From NCBI RefSeq assembly GCF_007833215.1, contig NZ_CP042239.1, positions 2,356,001 through 2,420,000 of the forward strand: 64,000 nucleotides of DNA, in the 5' to 3' direction. The stretch is from Sphingomonas suaedae. GTDB taxonomy: Bacteria > Pseudomonadota > Alphaproteobacteria > Sphingomonadales > Sphingomonadaceae. The notes beneath the pieces were generated by a model, which made no database searches, was not told where the DNA came from, and worked only from the letters and a program-made list of their open reading frames with translations. Below are positions 45,583-54,238 of this stretch, one piece after another (within the stretch, counting starts at the first letter, position 1; every line of letters begins with the position of its first letter). The position numbers and the translations under genes were made by a program.

Positions 45583-46515
45583 TCAACTGATCAGGCGCAA
45601 GCCGGATCGGTTCTCATTTGGAGAAGCGCCAACTTCTCCGGTTTCTGAGGCGCCAGCGGTATTGCCGCTCGGCGCCTCATTCTCGTGGCGGGCATATTCA
45701 GGGGGAAAGTTCTTCCCCGGCTGAATTAGCCCGTCATCTCGCCTTACAATCTGACCGCGACGCACCAGCCTCGCGATAATGTTAAACGCCCCGGTTTCAT
45801 GCGGTGTGAGAGCCGCGTTGAACTCGGGATCTTTTTTCAGCTCACGAATGACCCCCTTGCCGTTGAGCAATCCAGGCTGAGCTGAAACGATGCGCAAGAT
45901 TGCCTCGCCCATCGGGGAGTGAGCAAGCGGTTGCGGGACAGTGGTGGACGCCTCGCCCCGTTCTACCGCTGCCATGAAGCGATCGAATGCCTCGGGGGTA
46001 AACACTCGACCATGATCCCGAATGATCAGCCCATCACCGGCAAGGCGCGAGATTGCGTTATGATACCCTTTGTCGCTTGCATCGAGCTTCGAACCCAAAG
46101 GAGATGCGGCGACCGCACTGCGCAGCTCGGCATATGTGAGGCCCATTTCTGCCTCCCCCACCGCCGGAAGGACCACCGCTTTCCAAGTCAAGCCCTCGCG
46201 CGGCTTGCGAGGTTTACGCTGCTTGTGAACGGGCTGCGCAGCGGGTGGCGTGAGTCCAAACTGCTCCGGATGTGAATTCTGGGGCGCAGAACCATTTTCC
46301 GCCACCGGGGCCTCCCGGCCGGTCTCATTATCGGAGAGGCTGGCCAGTTCTCGCGCAATCAGTTCGGCAGCATCGAGCTTGCGCACTACCTCGGCGCGCT
46401 CCGCTTGCCTCTCGGCAATCTCCGAATCGAGGCGCGCCAGATCAGCCTGCCACCGCTCCACGAGCTGGGCGGCGCCAAACAGACCGGTTGAGGTAGAGGA
46501 TGTTTGCCCCGTCAT
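45583..46515 (-). CDS. Hypothetical protein with coiled coil and helix-turn-helix-like region (310 aa)
   Basis: No family recognised. Residues about 14-62 (AAQLVERWQADLARLDSEIAERQAERAEVVRKLDAAELI) form a strong coiled coil. A disordered, Pro/Lys-rich linker follows (HKQRKPRKPREG). Then two segments look like winged-helix modules: KDKGYHNAISRLAGDGLIIRDHGRVFTPEAFDRFM-type text (SDKGYHNAISRLAGDGLIIRD, about 140-175) and FNIIARLVRRGQIVRRDDGLIQPGKNFPPE (about 245-275). Such a layout suggests a DNA-binding accessory or replication/plasmid-type protein. The ATG has GGTGAG upstream. The gene lies in the least conserved part of the window. Confidence 0.55.
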   Translation of the reverse strand: MTGQTSSTSTGLFGAAQLVERWQADLARLDSEIAERQAERAEVVRKLDAAELIARELASLSDNETGREAPVAENGSAPQNSHPEQFGLTPPAAQPVHKQRKPRKPREGLTWKAVVLPAVGEAEMGLTYAELRSAVAASPLGSKLDASDKGYHNAISRLAGDGLIIRDHGRVFTPEAFDRFMAAVERGEASTTVPQPLAHSPMGEAILRIVSAQPGLLNGKGVIRELKKDPEFNAALTPHETGAFNIIARLVRRGQIVRRDDGLIQPGKNFPPEYARHENEAPSGNTAGASETGEVGASPNENRSGLRLIS

Positions 46516-46790
46516 GACTCACCCCCTACGCGATATCGACACCCTGTGCAATGGGGGTGGGGCATGAGCGTAGGGATTTGTTCTCGAGCTATTCAGGATG
46601 GGGTTATCCTCAATGCAGGGTCAAGGCGGATCAAGGGGATAAGCGCAGCGGTCGCGAACAGTTCGGCTCAAGCGCAGCGCGGTCGGCGACGTGGATCCCG
46701 GCACAAGGCCGGGATGACCACTGGTTTTGCACGCTACCCAGCGACAAATACCTTTCCTACAACGCCCCGGATCGCGCATAAAATGGTCGA
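46516..46790. other. Intergenic region without recognised genes
   Basis: About 275 bases between the coiled-coil ORF and the GTCGC element. A GGATCCCGGCACAAGGCCGGG-like hairpin near 46691-46710 and several GC-rich palindromes are present. No ORF with family resemblance was found on either strand. Confidence 0.6.
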
Positions 46791-47073
46791 TGCGCACGTC
46801 CCCCGCCCCGGTCGATTCCGATGCCCCCGCCGCGGCGCAGCCGCGCCCGCGTCGCGTCGATGTCGCATGGCTGGCGCGACGATGGCGCCTCCCGGTCCGC
46901 TACCCGCCCCGAACCCGTCGCCCGGCAGTCGCGTCGGCGTCGCGAAGGCGCGCGCGACTGTCGCGTCAGTGTCGCGCAGGTGTCGCGTATATGTCCCCTC
47001 CCGGGCGTCATCCCGTCGCGTCGCAGTCTCGATCCCCGAAAACACCCCCAAAAACGTCCGCTTCGTCGGACAG
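46790..47073 (+). repeat. GTCGC-array element, copy 2 (diverged)
   Basis: Carries about ten GTCGC pentamers between 46850 and 47030, the tail CCCCGAAAACACCCCCAAAAACGTC and a right-end variant CGTCCGCTTCGTCGGACAG at 47055-47073 (one dinucleotide change from copies 1 and 3). A clear left end matching copies 1 and 3 could not be found, so the left boundary is approximate. It abuts the thiolase stop codon. Confidence 0.65.
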
Positions 47074-47076
47074 CTG

Positions 47077-48264
47077 TCAGTCGATCAGCTCCAGCGCCAC
47101 CGCCGTCGCCTCACCGCCGCCGATGCACAGCGACGCCATGCCCCGCTTCTGCCCGCTGTTCTGCAGCGCCGCGAGCAGCGTCGCCATGATCCGCGCCCCG
47201 CTCGCCCCGATCGGATGTCCCATGGCGCAGGCACCGCCATTGATGTTGAGCACGTCATGCGGAATCGACAGATCGCGCATCGCGATCATCGCCACCACCG
47301 CGAATGCCTCGTTCACCTCGAACAGGTCGACATCGCCGATGCCCCATCCCGCCTTTTCCAGCGCCTTTTGCATCGCGAACACCGGCGCCGTGGTGAAGCG
47401 TGCCGGGGCATGGGCATGACCTGCGTGCGACACCACCCGCGCGATCGGCGTCAGCCCCAATTTCTCTGCGACCGACAGCCGCGTCATCACCAGCGCCGCC
47501 GCCCCGTCGGAGATCGACGAGGCATTGGCCGCGGTGATCGTCCCATCCTTGGCGAACGCGGCCTTCAGCGTCGGGATCTTGGCGGGATCGCCCTTGGACG
47601 GCTGCTCGTCGACCGCCACCGTCACCACGCCCTTGCGCGTCTTGACCTCGACCGGAACGATCTCGCGGTCGAAGCTGCCCGACCGCTGCGCCTGTTGCGC
47701 CCGCGTCAGGCTCGCGATGGCGTACTCGTCCTGCGCCTCACGCGTGAACTGATACTCGGTCGCGATCTCCTCGGCGAACGTCCCCATCGCCCGGCCCGGC
47801 TCATAGGCATCCTCCAGCCCGTCGAGGAACATATGGTCGAACAATCGGTCATGCCCGATCCGCGCGCCGCTGCGATGCTTCATCGACAGGTACGGCGCGT
47901 TGGTCATGCTCTCGAGGCCACCGGCAATGATCAGGTCCGCCGATCCCGCCGCCAGCGCGTCCGACGCCATGATCGCCGCCTGCATCCCCGATCCGCACAT
48001 CTTGTTGACCGTCGTCGCCTCGATATGCTGCGGCAGCCCGGCGCGGATCGCCGCCTGGCGCGCCGGCGCCTGGCCCAATCCGGCAGGCAGCACGCAGCCC
48101 ATATAGATGCGCTCGATCGCTTCGCCCTTCAGCCCGGCCCGCTCAACCGCCGCGCCGACCGCAGTCGCGCCCAGCTCCGTTGCCGTCATGTCGGACAGCG
48201 CGCCCTGCATACTGCCCATCGGGGTGCGGGCATAGGAAACGATAACGACGGGATCGGTGGACAT
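47077..48264 (-). CDS. phaA: Acetyl-CoA C-acetyltransferase (thiolase)
   Basis: Condenses two acetyl-CoA to acetoacetyl-CoA, first step toward polyhydroxybutyrate; or thiolytic cleavage. 395 residues from ATG 48264. NKMCGSGM carries the acyl-accepting Cys, GGACAMGHPIGASG the His, and CIGGGEATAV the second Cys, as in all thiolases. IASLTRAQQAQRSGSFDREIVPVEV and FEVNEAFAVVAM are typical too. It could equally be named atoB or acetyl-CoA acyltransferase; the phaA symbol rests on the presence of phaB in the same window and is the least certain part. Confidence 0.9.
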   Translation of the reverse strand: MSTDPVVIVSYARTPMGSMQGALSDMTATELGATAVGAAVERAGLKGEAIERIYMGCVLPAGLGQAPARQAAIRAGLPQHIEATTVNKMCGSGMQAAIMASDALAAGSADLIIAGGLESMTNAPYLSMKHRSGARIGHDRLFDHMFLDGLEDAYEPGRAMGTFAEEIATEYQFTREAQDEYAIASLTRAQQAQRSGSFDREIVPVEVKTRKGVVTVAVDEQPSKGDPAKIPTLKAAFAKDGTITAANASSISDGAAALVMTRLSVAEKLGLTPIARVVSHAGHAHAPARFTTAPVFAMQKALEKAGWGIGDVDLFEVNEAFAVVAMIAMRDLSIPHDVLNINGGACAMGHPIGASGARIMATLLAALQNSGQKRGMASLCIGGGEATAVALELID

Positions 48265-48350
48265 GAAAGTCTCTCCGGGAGTTTGCGTTGGGGGCGGTCT
48301 AGGCGGGCGCCCCTTCAAATGCAAAAGGCCAGGTACAAAAGGGACGCACG

Positions 48351-48605
48351 ATGGAACTGCTCGACATCCTCAAATGGTTCGCCTCGATCAGCGGCATCGT
48401 CGCCGCCTTCATGGTCAGCCTCGACAATGGCCGCCGCGTGACCGGCTGGGGCTTCGCACTGTTCGTGGCATCCAGCATCGCCTGGATCAGCGGCGCGTTG
48501 ATCCAGGGCGAAGAGGCGCTGCTGTCGCAGAACCTGGTCCTGTTCGGCATCAACATCTTCGGCGTCTATCGCTACCTGATCCGGAAGAAGCCGGTCGATG
48601 CGTAA
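48351..48605 (+). CDS. Small membrane protein (84 aa), unknown
   Basis: 84 residues with three hydrophobic segments (about 12-27, 33-52, 58-76) and a basic end (YLIRKKPVDA). The N-terminus (MELLDILKWFASISGIVAAFMVSLDNGRRVTGWGFALFVASSIAWISGAL) is well-behaved alpha-helical membrane sequence. PnuC-like or PIN-type similarities are not convincing. The ATG is 86 bases downstream of the thiolase start on the other strand, so the two are divergent; the MITE-like element follows it. Confidence 0.7.
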   Translation: MELLDILKWFASISGIVAAFMVSLDNGRRVTGWGFALFVASSIAWISGALIQGEEALLSQNLVLFGINIFGVYRYLIRKKPVDA

Positions 48606-48613
48606 GCCACTCA

Positions 48614-48750
48614 AAATCCTCCCCCGCACGGGGAGGGGGACCATGCGCAGCATGGTGGAGGGGGCCCAAGGCACGGGATTCCGTTGCGGATCGCCCCCTC
48701 CACCACGCCGCTCCGCGCCGCGATCCCCCTCCCTGTTCCGGGGAGGATTT
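48614..48750. repeat. MITE-like palindromic element with inverted ends
   Basis: AAATCCTCCCCCGCACGGGG at the left and its inverted relative CCTGTTCCGGGGAGGATTT at the right; a CCATGC/GCATGG hairpin, a GGTGGAGGGGG block and its inverted partner CCCCCTCCACC inside. It ends 10 bases before the prepilin peptidase start codon, so its right arm forms the immediate leader of that gene. Confidence 0.82.
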
Positions 48751-48760
48751 GGGGCTGCCA

Positions 48761-49504
48761 ATGCCTGACCTCGCCTGGCCCGCTCTCCTCGGCATCCTCG
48801 GCCTCGTCTTCGGCAGCTTCATCGCCACCCTCGCGATCCGCTGGCCACAGGGGCGCGGGGTCACGCGGGGCCGATCGCATTGCGATCGCTGCGACAAGGC
48901 GCTCGCCGCGCACGAACTCGTGCCCCTGTTCAGCTGGGTGATCCAGCGCGGCCGGTGCCGAAGCTGCGGCGCGGCGATCCACCCCGCCCACCCTGCCACC
49001 GAAGCCGCGGGCCTGCTGATCGGCGTCGCCGCGGGACTCGTCGCGCCGGGCTGGGAGGGGGTCGCCGGAGCGATCTTCGGCTGGCTGCTGCTCGCCCTGG
49101 CCGCGCTCGACCTCGCAGCTTTCTGGCTCCCCAACCGGCTCACAGCCGTGCTCGCGGTCACCGGCCTGATCGACGGCATCTTCTTCGATCCCGGCTGGAT
49201 CGACCGCATCCTGGGCGGCGTCATCGGTTTCGGCCTGCTCTATCTCGTCGCCTTCACCTATCGCCATGTCCGGGGCCGCGACGGGCTGGGCGGCGGCGAC
49301 CCGAAGATGTTCGGCGGAATCGGCCTGTGGCTCGGCGCGTCGATGCTCGCCCCGGTCCTGCTCGGCGCCAGCATCACCGGACTTGCCGTCGCGCTGGCGA
49401 TGAAGCTCTCGGGCCGCGAAATCGGGATGACGAGCCGCCTTCCGCTCGGCACATTGCTCGCCATCGCCGCCTTCCCGGCGTGGCTCTATGCGGTTGGAGT
49501 GTGA
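48761..49504 (+). CDS. Prepilin peptidase / N-methyltransferase (type IV pilin leader peptidase)
   Basis: Inner-membrane aspartic peptidase that cleaves and N-methylates type IV prepilins and pseudopilins. 247 residues from ATG 48761. The cytoplasmic zinc site is CDRCD...CRSCG (two CxxC). The GxGD-type catalytic motif is GGGDPKMFGGIGLWLG, and the first Asp lies in ALDLAAFWLPN. Five to seven transmembrane helices are visible. No pilin or secretion genes are close by. The last coding bases come just before the aldehyde dehydrogenase ATG, so the two may be one transcript by chance. Confidence 0.93.
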   Translation: MPDLAWPALLGILGLVFGSFIATLAIRWPQGRGVTRGRSHCDRCDKALAAHELVPLFSWVIQRGRCRSCGAAIHPAHPATEAAGLLIGVAAGLVAPGWEGVAGAIFGWLLLALAALDLAAFWLPNRLTAVLAVTGLIDGIFFDPGWIDRILGGVIGFGLLYLVAFTYRHVRGRDGLGGGDPKMFGGIGLWLGASMLAPVLLGASITGLAVALAMKLSGREIGMTSRLPLGTLLAIAAFPAWLYAVGV

Positions 49505-49506
49505 CG

Positions 49507-50913
49507 ATGCGCGATCTTCTCGATGCCCAGCGGGCGGCATTCATGGCGGAACTGCCGGTGTCGCTCGACATCCGCAAGGATCGGCTCAAGCGCGCCGCCG
49601 CGATGGTGCGCGACAATGCCGCACGCTTCTGCGATGTGCTGAGCGAGGATTTCGGCCATCGCAGCCGCCAGCAATCGATGATAACCGACATCGCCGCATC
49701 GGTCTCGCCGCTCGACCATGCGCGCAAGTCACTCGATCGCTGGGCGCGACGCGAGAAAAAGCCGGTGATGTTTCCCCTCGGCCTGCTCGGCGCAAAGGCA
49801 TGGGTCGAATATCAACCCAAGGGCGTCGTCGGCATCATCTCCCCGTGGAATTTCCCGGTGAACCTGGTGATGAGCCCGCTTGCCGGGGTGTTCGCCGCGG
49901 GCAACCGGGCGATGGTCAAGACCAGCGAATTCACCCCCGCCACCGCCGCGTTGTTCGAGGAACTGGCGCCGAACTATTTCGACCCCACTGAACTCGCCTT
50001 CGTCAGCGGCGGGCCGGATGTGGGCAAGGACTTCGCTTCACTCCCCTTCGATCATCTGCTGTTCACCGGCGCCACCGGGATCGGCCGCCACATCCTGCAC
50101 GCGGCCGCAGACAATCTGACCCCGGTGACGCTGGAACTGGGCGGAAAATCCCCCGCGATCCTCGGCCGCTCCGCCAACCTCGAACAGGCGACCGAGCGGG
50201 TGGCGATGGGCAAGATGCTCAACGCCGGGCAGATCTGCATCGCGCCGGACTATCTGATGGTCGCTGCGGAACAGGAGGCCGAAGCGGTCGACGGCCTCGT
50301 CGCCGCAGCATCGGCGATGTACCCGACGCTGTTGTCGAACCCCGACTATACCTCGATCGTCAATGACCGGCATTATGAACGCCTGACCGCCGCGATCGAC
50401 GATGCACGGGTCAAGGGGGCGGAGGTGATCGTGGTGGACCCCGCCAGAGAGGATTTCGGCGCGTCGAACGCCCGCAAGCTCCCGCTCCACATCGTCCGCA
50501 ACCCGACCGACGACATGGTGGTGATGCAGGAGGAGATTTTCGGCCCGATCCTCCCGGTCCGCAAGTACGACAGCATCGACGGCGCGATCGCCGAGGTGAA
50601 CCGCCGCGACCGTCCGCTGGCGCTATACTATTTCGGCAGCGATGCGGGTGAACGCCGCAAGGTTCTCGACCGGACGATTTCGGGCGGCGTCAGTCTCGAC
50701 GACACGATCTTCCACGTCTCGATGGAAGAACTGCCGTTCGGCGGGATCGGCCCCTCCGGCATGGGCGCCTATCATGGCGAAGCGGGTTTCCGCACCTTCA
50801 GCCACGCCAAATCGGTGTTCAAACAGTCGAGGCTCGATGTCGCCAGGCTTGGCGGGCTCAAGCCGCCCTATGGCAAGGTGACCGATACGGCGATCAAGCG
50901 GCAGATCGGCTAG
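49507..50913 (+). CDS. NAD(P)-dependent aldehyde dehydrogenase, coniferyl-aldehyde type
   Basis: Oxidises an aldehyde to its acid. 468 residues. GIISPWNFPVNLVMSPLAGVFAAGNRAMVKTSE, LLFTGATGIGRHI (Rossmann), VTLELGGKSPAI with catalytic Glu, AGQICIAPDYLMV with catalytic Cys, and EEIFGPILPV. The short form without the N-terminal extension and the GQICIAPDY core are characteristic of coniferyl aldehyde dehydrogenase and related ALDH3-like enzymes. The physiological aldehyde is unknown. It follows the prepilin peptidase by 2 bases. Confidence 0.9.
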   Translation: MRDLLDAQRAAFMAELPVSLDIRKDRLKRAAAMVRDNAARFCDVLSEDFGHRSRQQSMITDIAASVSPLDHARKSLDRWARREKKPVMFPLGLLGAKAWVEYQPKGVVGIISPWNFPVNLVMSPLAGVFAAGNRAMVKTSEFTPATAALFEELAPNYFDPTELAFVSGGPDVGKDFASLPFDHLLFTGATGIGRHILHAAADNLTPVTLELGGKSPAILGRSANLEQATERVAMGKMLNAGQICIAPDYLMVAAEQEAEAVDGLVAAASAMYPTLLSNPDYTSIVNDRHYERLTAAIDDARVKGAEVIVVDPAREDFGASNARKLPLHIVRNPTDDMVVMQEEIFGPILPVRKYDSIDGAIAEVNRRDRPLALYYFGSDAGERRKVLDRTISGGVSLDDTIFHVSMEELPFGGIGPSGMGAYHGEAGFRTFSHAKSVFKQSRLDVARLGGLKPPYGKVTDTAIKRQIG

Positions 50914-51602
50914 AGCGCGGCCAGCCATTCGCCGAGCATGGCCCGTCCCGCCGCAGCAGCAGCGGGACCAAGCCGGTCGTGCTGGTCGCGCAGTTCAGGT
51001 ATCGTCAGCCCGCCCTGCGCCACATAGTCATCCGACCCGTCGAGCCATTGTTCGAACTGATCATCCAACCCGATCTCCGGATGGAATTGCAGCGCCAGCA
51101 GGTTCGCACCGCGACGGAACGCCTGGTTGCGATAGGTCGCAGTCGAGGCGAGCAGTTCGGTCCCCTCGGGCAGCGGAAAGCTGTCGCCATGCCAGTGCAG
51201 GATCGGCACATCGCGAAGGTGGCGGAGCGGCGACCCGGCACCAGCGTCGCTCAGCTCGACCGGGACAAATCCCACTTCCTTGACCGGCCCGGCGAACACC
51301 TCCGCCCCCAGCGCCGCTGCGATCAGCTGCGCGCCGAAACACACGCCGAGCGTCGGCTTTCCCGTGGCGAGGCGGTTCGCCAGCCGGGCGACTTCGCCCT
51401 CGATCCAGGGGTGGGCCTCCCGCTCGTAAACGCCCATCGGCCCGCCCATCAGCACCAGCAGGTCGGGGGCCGCGAAATCCGCCGTCGCGAAGGCCGGGGT
51501 GCCGACATCGACCGTCTCGATCGCATAGCCCGCAGCTGAAATCGGCGCCGCGAAGCCCGCCAGCCCCTCATAGGATTTGTGCCGGATGACGAGCGCCCGC
51601 AC
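50910..51602 (-). CDS. Class I glutamine-amidotransferase-like protein (GMP-synthase subdomain type)
   Basis: A 230-residue stand-alone type 1 GATase fold: LLVLMGGPMGVYEREAHPWI, LGVCFGAQLIAAALGAEVF with the nucleophile Cys, and ALQFHPEIGLDDQ with the His-Glu pair. Such proteins hydrolyse glutamine or gamma-glutamyl groups; without an acceptor domain the role is uncertain (for example gamma-glutamyl peptide hydrolysis). It starts 4 bases from the stop of the upstream flavin oxidoreductase and is probably co-transcribed with it. The 3' end overlaps the aldehyde dehydrogenase end by 4 bases (tail to tail). Confidence 0.88.
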   Translation of the reverse strand: MRALVIRHKSYEGLAGFAAPISAAGYAIETVDVGTPAFATADFAAPDLLVLMGGPMGVYEREAHPWIEGEVARLANRLATGKPTLGVCFGAQLIAAALGAEVFAGPVKEVGFVPVELSDAGAGSPLRHLRDVPILHWHGDSFPLPEGTELLASTATYRNQAFRRGANLLALQFHPEIGLDDQFEQWLDGSDDYVAQGGLTIPELRDQHDRLGPAAAAAGRAMLGEWLAAL

Positions 51603-51605
51603 CGT

Positions 51606-53009
51606 TCAATCCCCGGTGAGGATACGATCGACCAGCTGCTTCACCGTCGGCACGAACCCGTTGGAATAAAAGGGGTCGCGCTTGAAATTATACGCGGAAT
51701 GGCCCGCAAACATCAGATTCTGATCGGTCGGGCCACCATGCGCGATGTCCTGCAACGTCTTCTGGATGCAGAAGCTACGCGGGTCGGCGAGGCGACCGGT
51801 GGAGTTCGTCTCGCTGTCCGCCCAGCTCGAAAAGCTGCACTGGCTCAGACAGCCCATACAATCGGCCTGGTCCTTGCGAATCAGCTGGCGCTCCGCCGTA
51901 TCCACGAAGATCAGCGTATTGTCGGGCGTCTTGAGCGCTTCGGTGAAGCCCAGCCCCACCCATTCGCGAGCGCGCAGCAGATCGTTGCGCGTCACCCAGA
52001 AATTCCTGCTCTTCACCCCGGCGTCGAGCTGGAAGGTGTGATCCCCCGCCTGTTCGGTCGAATAGGGTATCTGCCGCTCCGACCGCGCCTCGAGATTGCG
52101 CAGGAACGGGTTGCGGACCGCAGAGGAGTAGAAGCCGGTGGGAGAGAAGCGGTGGAGAAGCACATCGCCCTCCTCGATCTCCATCAGCTTCGCCTTCCAC
52201 CCTTCAGGAATCGGCGATTCCTTGGTCAGCAGCGGGCGGGTGCCGAACTGAAAGGCGATGGTGCCAAGCTCGGGATTGTCGATCCAGTCCGCCCAGTCGC
52301 GCAGATACCAGACCCCGCCGGCCATCACGATCGGCACATCGTCGGAAATGCCGCCTTCGCGCATCACCGCGCGCAGCTCCTTGACGCGGGGATAGGGATC
52401 CTGCGGGGCGCGGGGATCCTCGGCATTGGACAGGCCGTTATGCCCGCCGGCAAGCCATGGATCCTCATACACCACCGCCGCGAGCCATTCCGCCGCCTTG
52501 GAATAAGCGCGCTTCCACAAGGCGCGGAAGGCACGGCCCGAGGATACGATCGGGAGATAGCTGACGCCATAGGAGGCGGTGATCTCGCTGAGCTTGTAGG
52601 GCATTCCCGCGCCACAGGTGACGCCCGCGACCATGCCGCGGGTCCGTTCCAGCACACCGTGCAGGATGCGCTGCGCGCCGCCCATCTCCCACAACACGTT
52701 GATGTTGATCGCGCCCTTTCCGCCCGAAATCTCGAACGCGCGCTTTACCTGCTGCACCGCGCCCTCGATCGCGAAGGCGATCAGTTCCTCATGGCGTTCG
52801 CGCCGGGTCAGCGCCTTGTAGATCTGGGGGATGATCTTGCCTTCGGCGTCATAGCTGTCGGCATTGACCGCGCTGACCGTACCGATCCCGCCTGCCGCGG
52901 CCCAGGCCCCCGCCGAGGCATGGTTGGTCGCCGCAACCCCCTTGCCGCCTTCAATCAATGGCCAGACTTCCTGGCCGTTATAGACAATCGGCTTCAAACC
53001 CTTGAACAA
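51606..53009 (-). CDS. Nitronate monooxygenase-like flavin oxidoreductase with cysteine-rich C-terminus
   Basis: A 467-residue FMN-binding TIM-barrel protein of the NMO/2-nitropropane dioxygenase/FabK-like family: GAININVLWEMGG, GVTCGAGMPYKL, PIVMAGGVWYLRDWADWI, IAFQFGTRPLLTKE. Beyond the normal domain it has a C-terminal extension with CMGCLSQCSFSSW (about residues 385-397) and FCIQK, a CxxCxxxC cluster able to bind metal or an Fe-S cluster. That extension is characteristic of a subset of proteins often called YrpB-family flavin oxidoreductases. The substrate is unknown. Neighbour: the glutamine amidotransferase gene follows 4 bases away. Confidence 0.85.
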   Translation of the reverse strand: MFKGLKPIVYNGQEVWPLIEGGKGVAATNHASAGAWAAAGGIGTVSAVNADSYDAEGKIIPQIYKALTRRERHEELIAFAIEGAVQQVKRAFEISGGKGAININVLWEMGGAQRILHGVLERTRGMVAGVTCGAGMPYKLSEITASYGVSYLPIVSSGRAFRALWKRAYSKAAEWLAAVVYEDPWLAGGHNGLSNAEDPRAPQDPYPRVKELRAVMREGGISDDVPIVMAGGVWYLRDWADWIDNPELGTIAFQFGTRPLLTKESPIPEGWKAKLMEIEEGDVLLHRFSPTGFYSSAVRNPFLRNLEARSERQIPYSTEQAGDHTFQLDAGVKSRNFWVTRNDLLRAREWVGLGFTEALKTPDNTLIFVDTAERQLIRKDQADCMGCLSQCSFSSWADSETNSTGRLADPRSFCIQKTLQDIAHGGPTDQNLMFAGHSAYNFKRDPFYSNGFVPTVKQLVDRILTGD

Positions 53010-53069
53010 CGAAATCCTCCAGAAAATTCGCGCGACACTAGCGGCGATCTCCCCCCTTTACGAGGGGAA

Positions 53070-54200
53070 TCAGCCAAGCGCCCCGGGTCGCCCCGCCGCC
53101 TGCGCATAGAGGCTGGCATAGGCGGCGATCATCGCTTTCTCGTCGAACAACGCACGGGCGCGCGCCTGGTTCGCCTTGCCGACGGCGCGGCGTACCTCCG
53201 GATGCGCGGCGAGCGTTTCGATCCGGTCGCGCAAATGCACCGGGTTCCAGTCGCGGGTGATGGTGGGAAGGTTCTCCGGATCGACCATCTGCGCCACGTC
53301 GCCCACCGGCGTCGAAGCGATCGGCAGCCCCGCCGCCATCGCCTCCATCACCGCAATCGGCTGCTGCTCGCTCTTTGACGAGAGCGCGAAGATATCGAAC
53401 AGGCCCATATAACGGTGGGGATCGGGCAGAAATCCGGGCATCAGCACCTGTTTTTCCATCCCCATATTGGCGATCGTATCCTCGATCGCCTCGCGCTCCG
53501 GCCCCTCGCCGACGATGACCAGCTGGGTCCGCGTCTTGGTGCCGCCGACCGCGCGGACCAGCATCGGCAGGTCCTTGACGGTGCGCAGCCCGGCCAGTGT
53601 GCCGACCACGACATGGCCGGGCAGCCGCTTGAACCCAGCTATCGCCTTGGGATCGGGCTTGCGGCCATAGGCGGCGACGTCGATGCCGTTGGAGATGCGA
53701 CGGACGCGCCCGCGCGGCTGTTTCCAAACCCGCAGTGCGATGCTTTCCAGCTGATGCGAGGGCACGACCAGCGCATGGGCGGCGGAGAGCGCGATGCGGC
53801 GATAGGCATTGCGAACGGGATTGAGGCGGAACGCCTCATCGGTGTTGAACCCGTCCTCATGATGGATCACCGGCGGCATGTTCTTGCCGAACACCCGCCG
53901 CGCCATCACCCCGTCGATCGCCCCCCAATTATAGGTCAGGACGAGATCGAAGCGGGCCATGAACTTGGCGATCGCCTCATACCGCGCCACCGACGGCTTG
54001 CCGGTCAGCGGTGGCGGGTTCTGGGCGATCTCGTAGCGGATGCCCTTGGCGATCGCATCGCGGGCGCCATAGGCCCCCTCCACCCCGGAAACGATGACAT
54101 GCTTCGCGCGGTCGCCGAACGCGTTCATCAGGCGGACGGCGCGGGCTTCCTTGCCGCCAAGGTCAAAGCTGGAGTGGAGGTGGAGGATATTGAGCGTCAT
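53070..54200 (-). CDS. GT4-family glycosyltransferase
   Basis: A 376-residue retaining glycosyltransferase (GT-B fold). The N-terminal domain starts MTLNILHLHSSFDLGGKEARAVRLMNAFG, and the C-terminal nucleotide-sugar domain has HVVVGTLAGLRTVKDLPMLVRAV, LVIVGEGPEREAIEDTI, FLPDPHRYMGLFDIFALSSKSEQQPIAVMEAMAAGLPIASTPVGDVAQMV (EX7E). It probably adds a hexose to a surface glycan or lipid; the acceptor is unknown. The gene is alone; the GTCGC element copy 3 lies upstream of its start. Confidence 0.9.
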   Translation of the reverse strand: MTLNILHLHSSFDLGGKEARAVRLMNAFGDRAKHVIVSGVEGAYGARDAIAKGIRYEIAQNPPPLTGKPSVARYEAIAKFMARFDLVLTYNWGAIDGVMARRVFGKNMPPVIHHEDGFNTDEAFRLNPVRNAYRRIALSAAHALVVPSHQLESIALRVWKQPRGRVRRISNGIDVAAYGRKPDPKAIAGFKRLPGHVVVGTLAGLRTVKDLPMLVRAVGGTKTRTQLVIVGEGPEREAIEDTIANMGMEKQVLMPGFLPDPHRYMGLFDIFALSSKSEQQPIAVMEAMAAGLPIASTPVGDVAQMVDPENLPTITRDWNPVHLRDRIETLAAHPEVRRAVGKANQARARALFDEKAMIAAYASLYAQAAGRPGALG

Positions 54201-54238
54201 CGGCGCTTTGCAGTCCTGATTTCCGGGGCGGAGTCAAC

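Noticed and set aside
42527..46790. Integrative element inserted at the tRNA-Trp gene
   Set aside because: No integrase gene, and I found no direct repeat of the tRNA 3' end downstream; kept only as a weak possibility.
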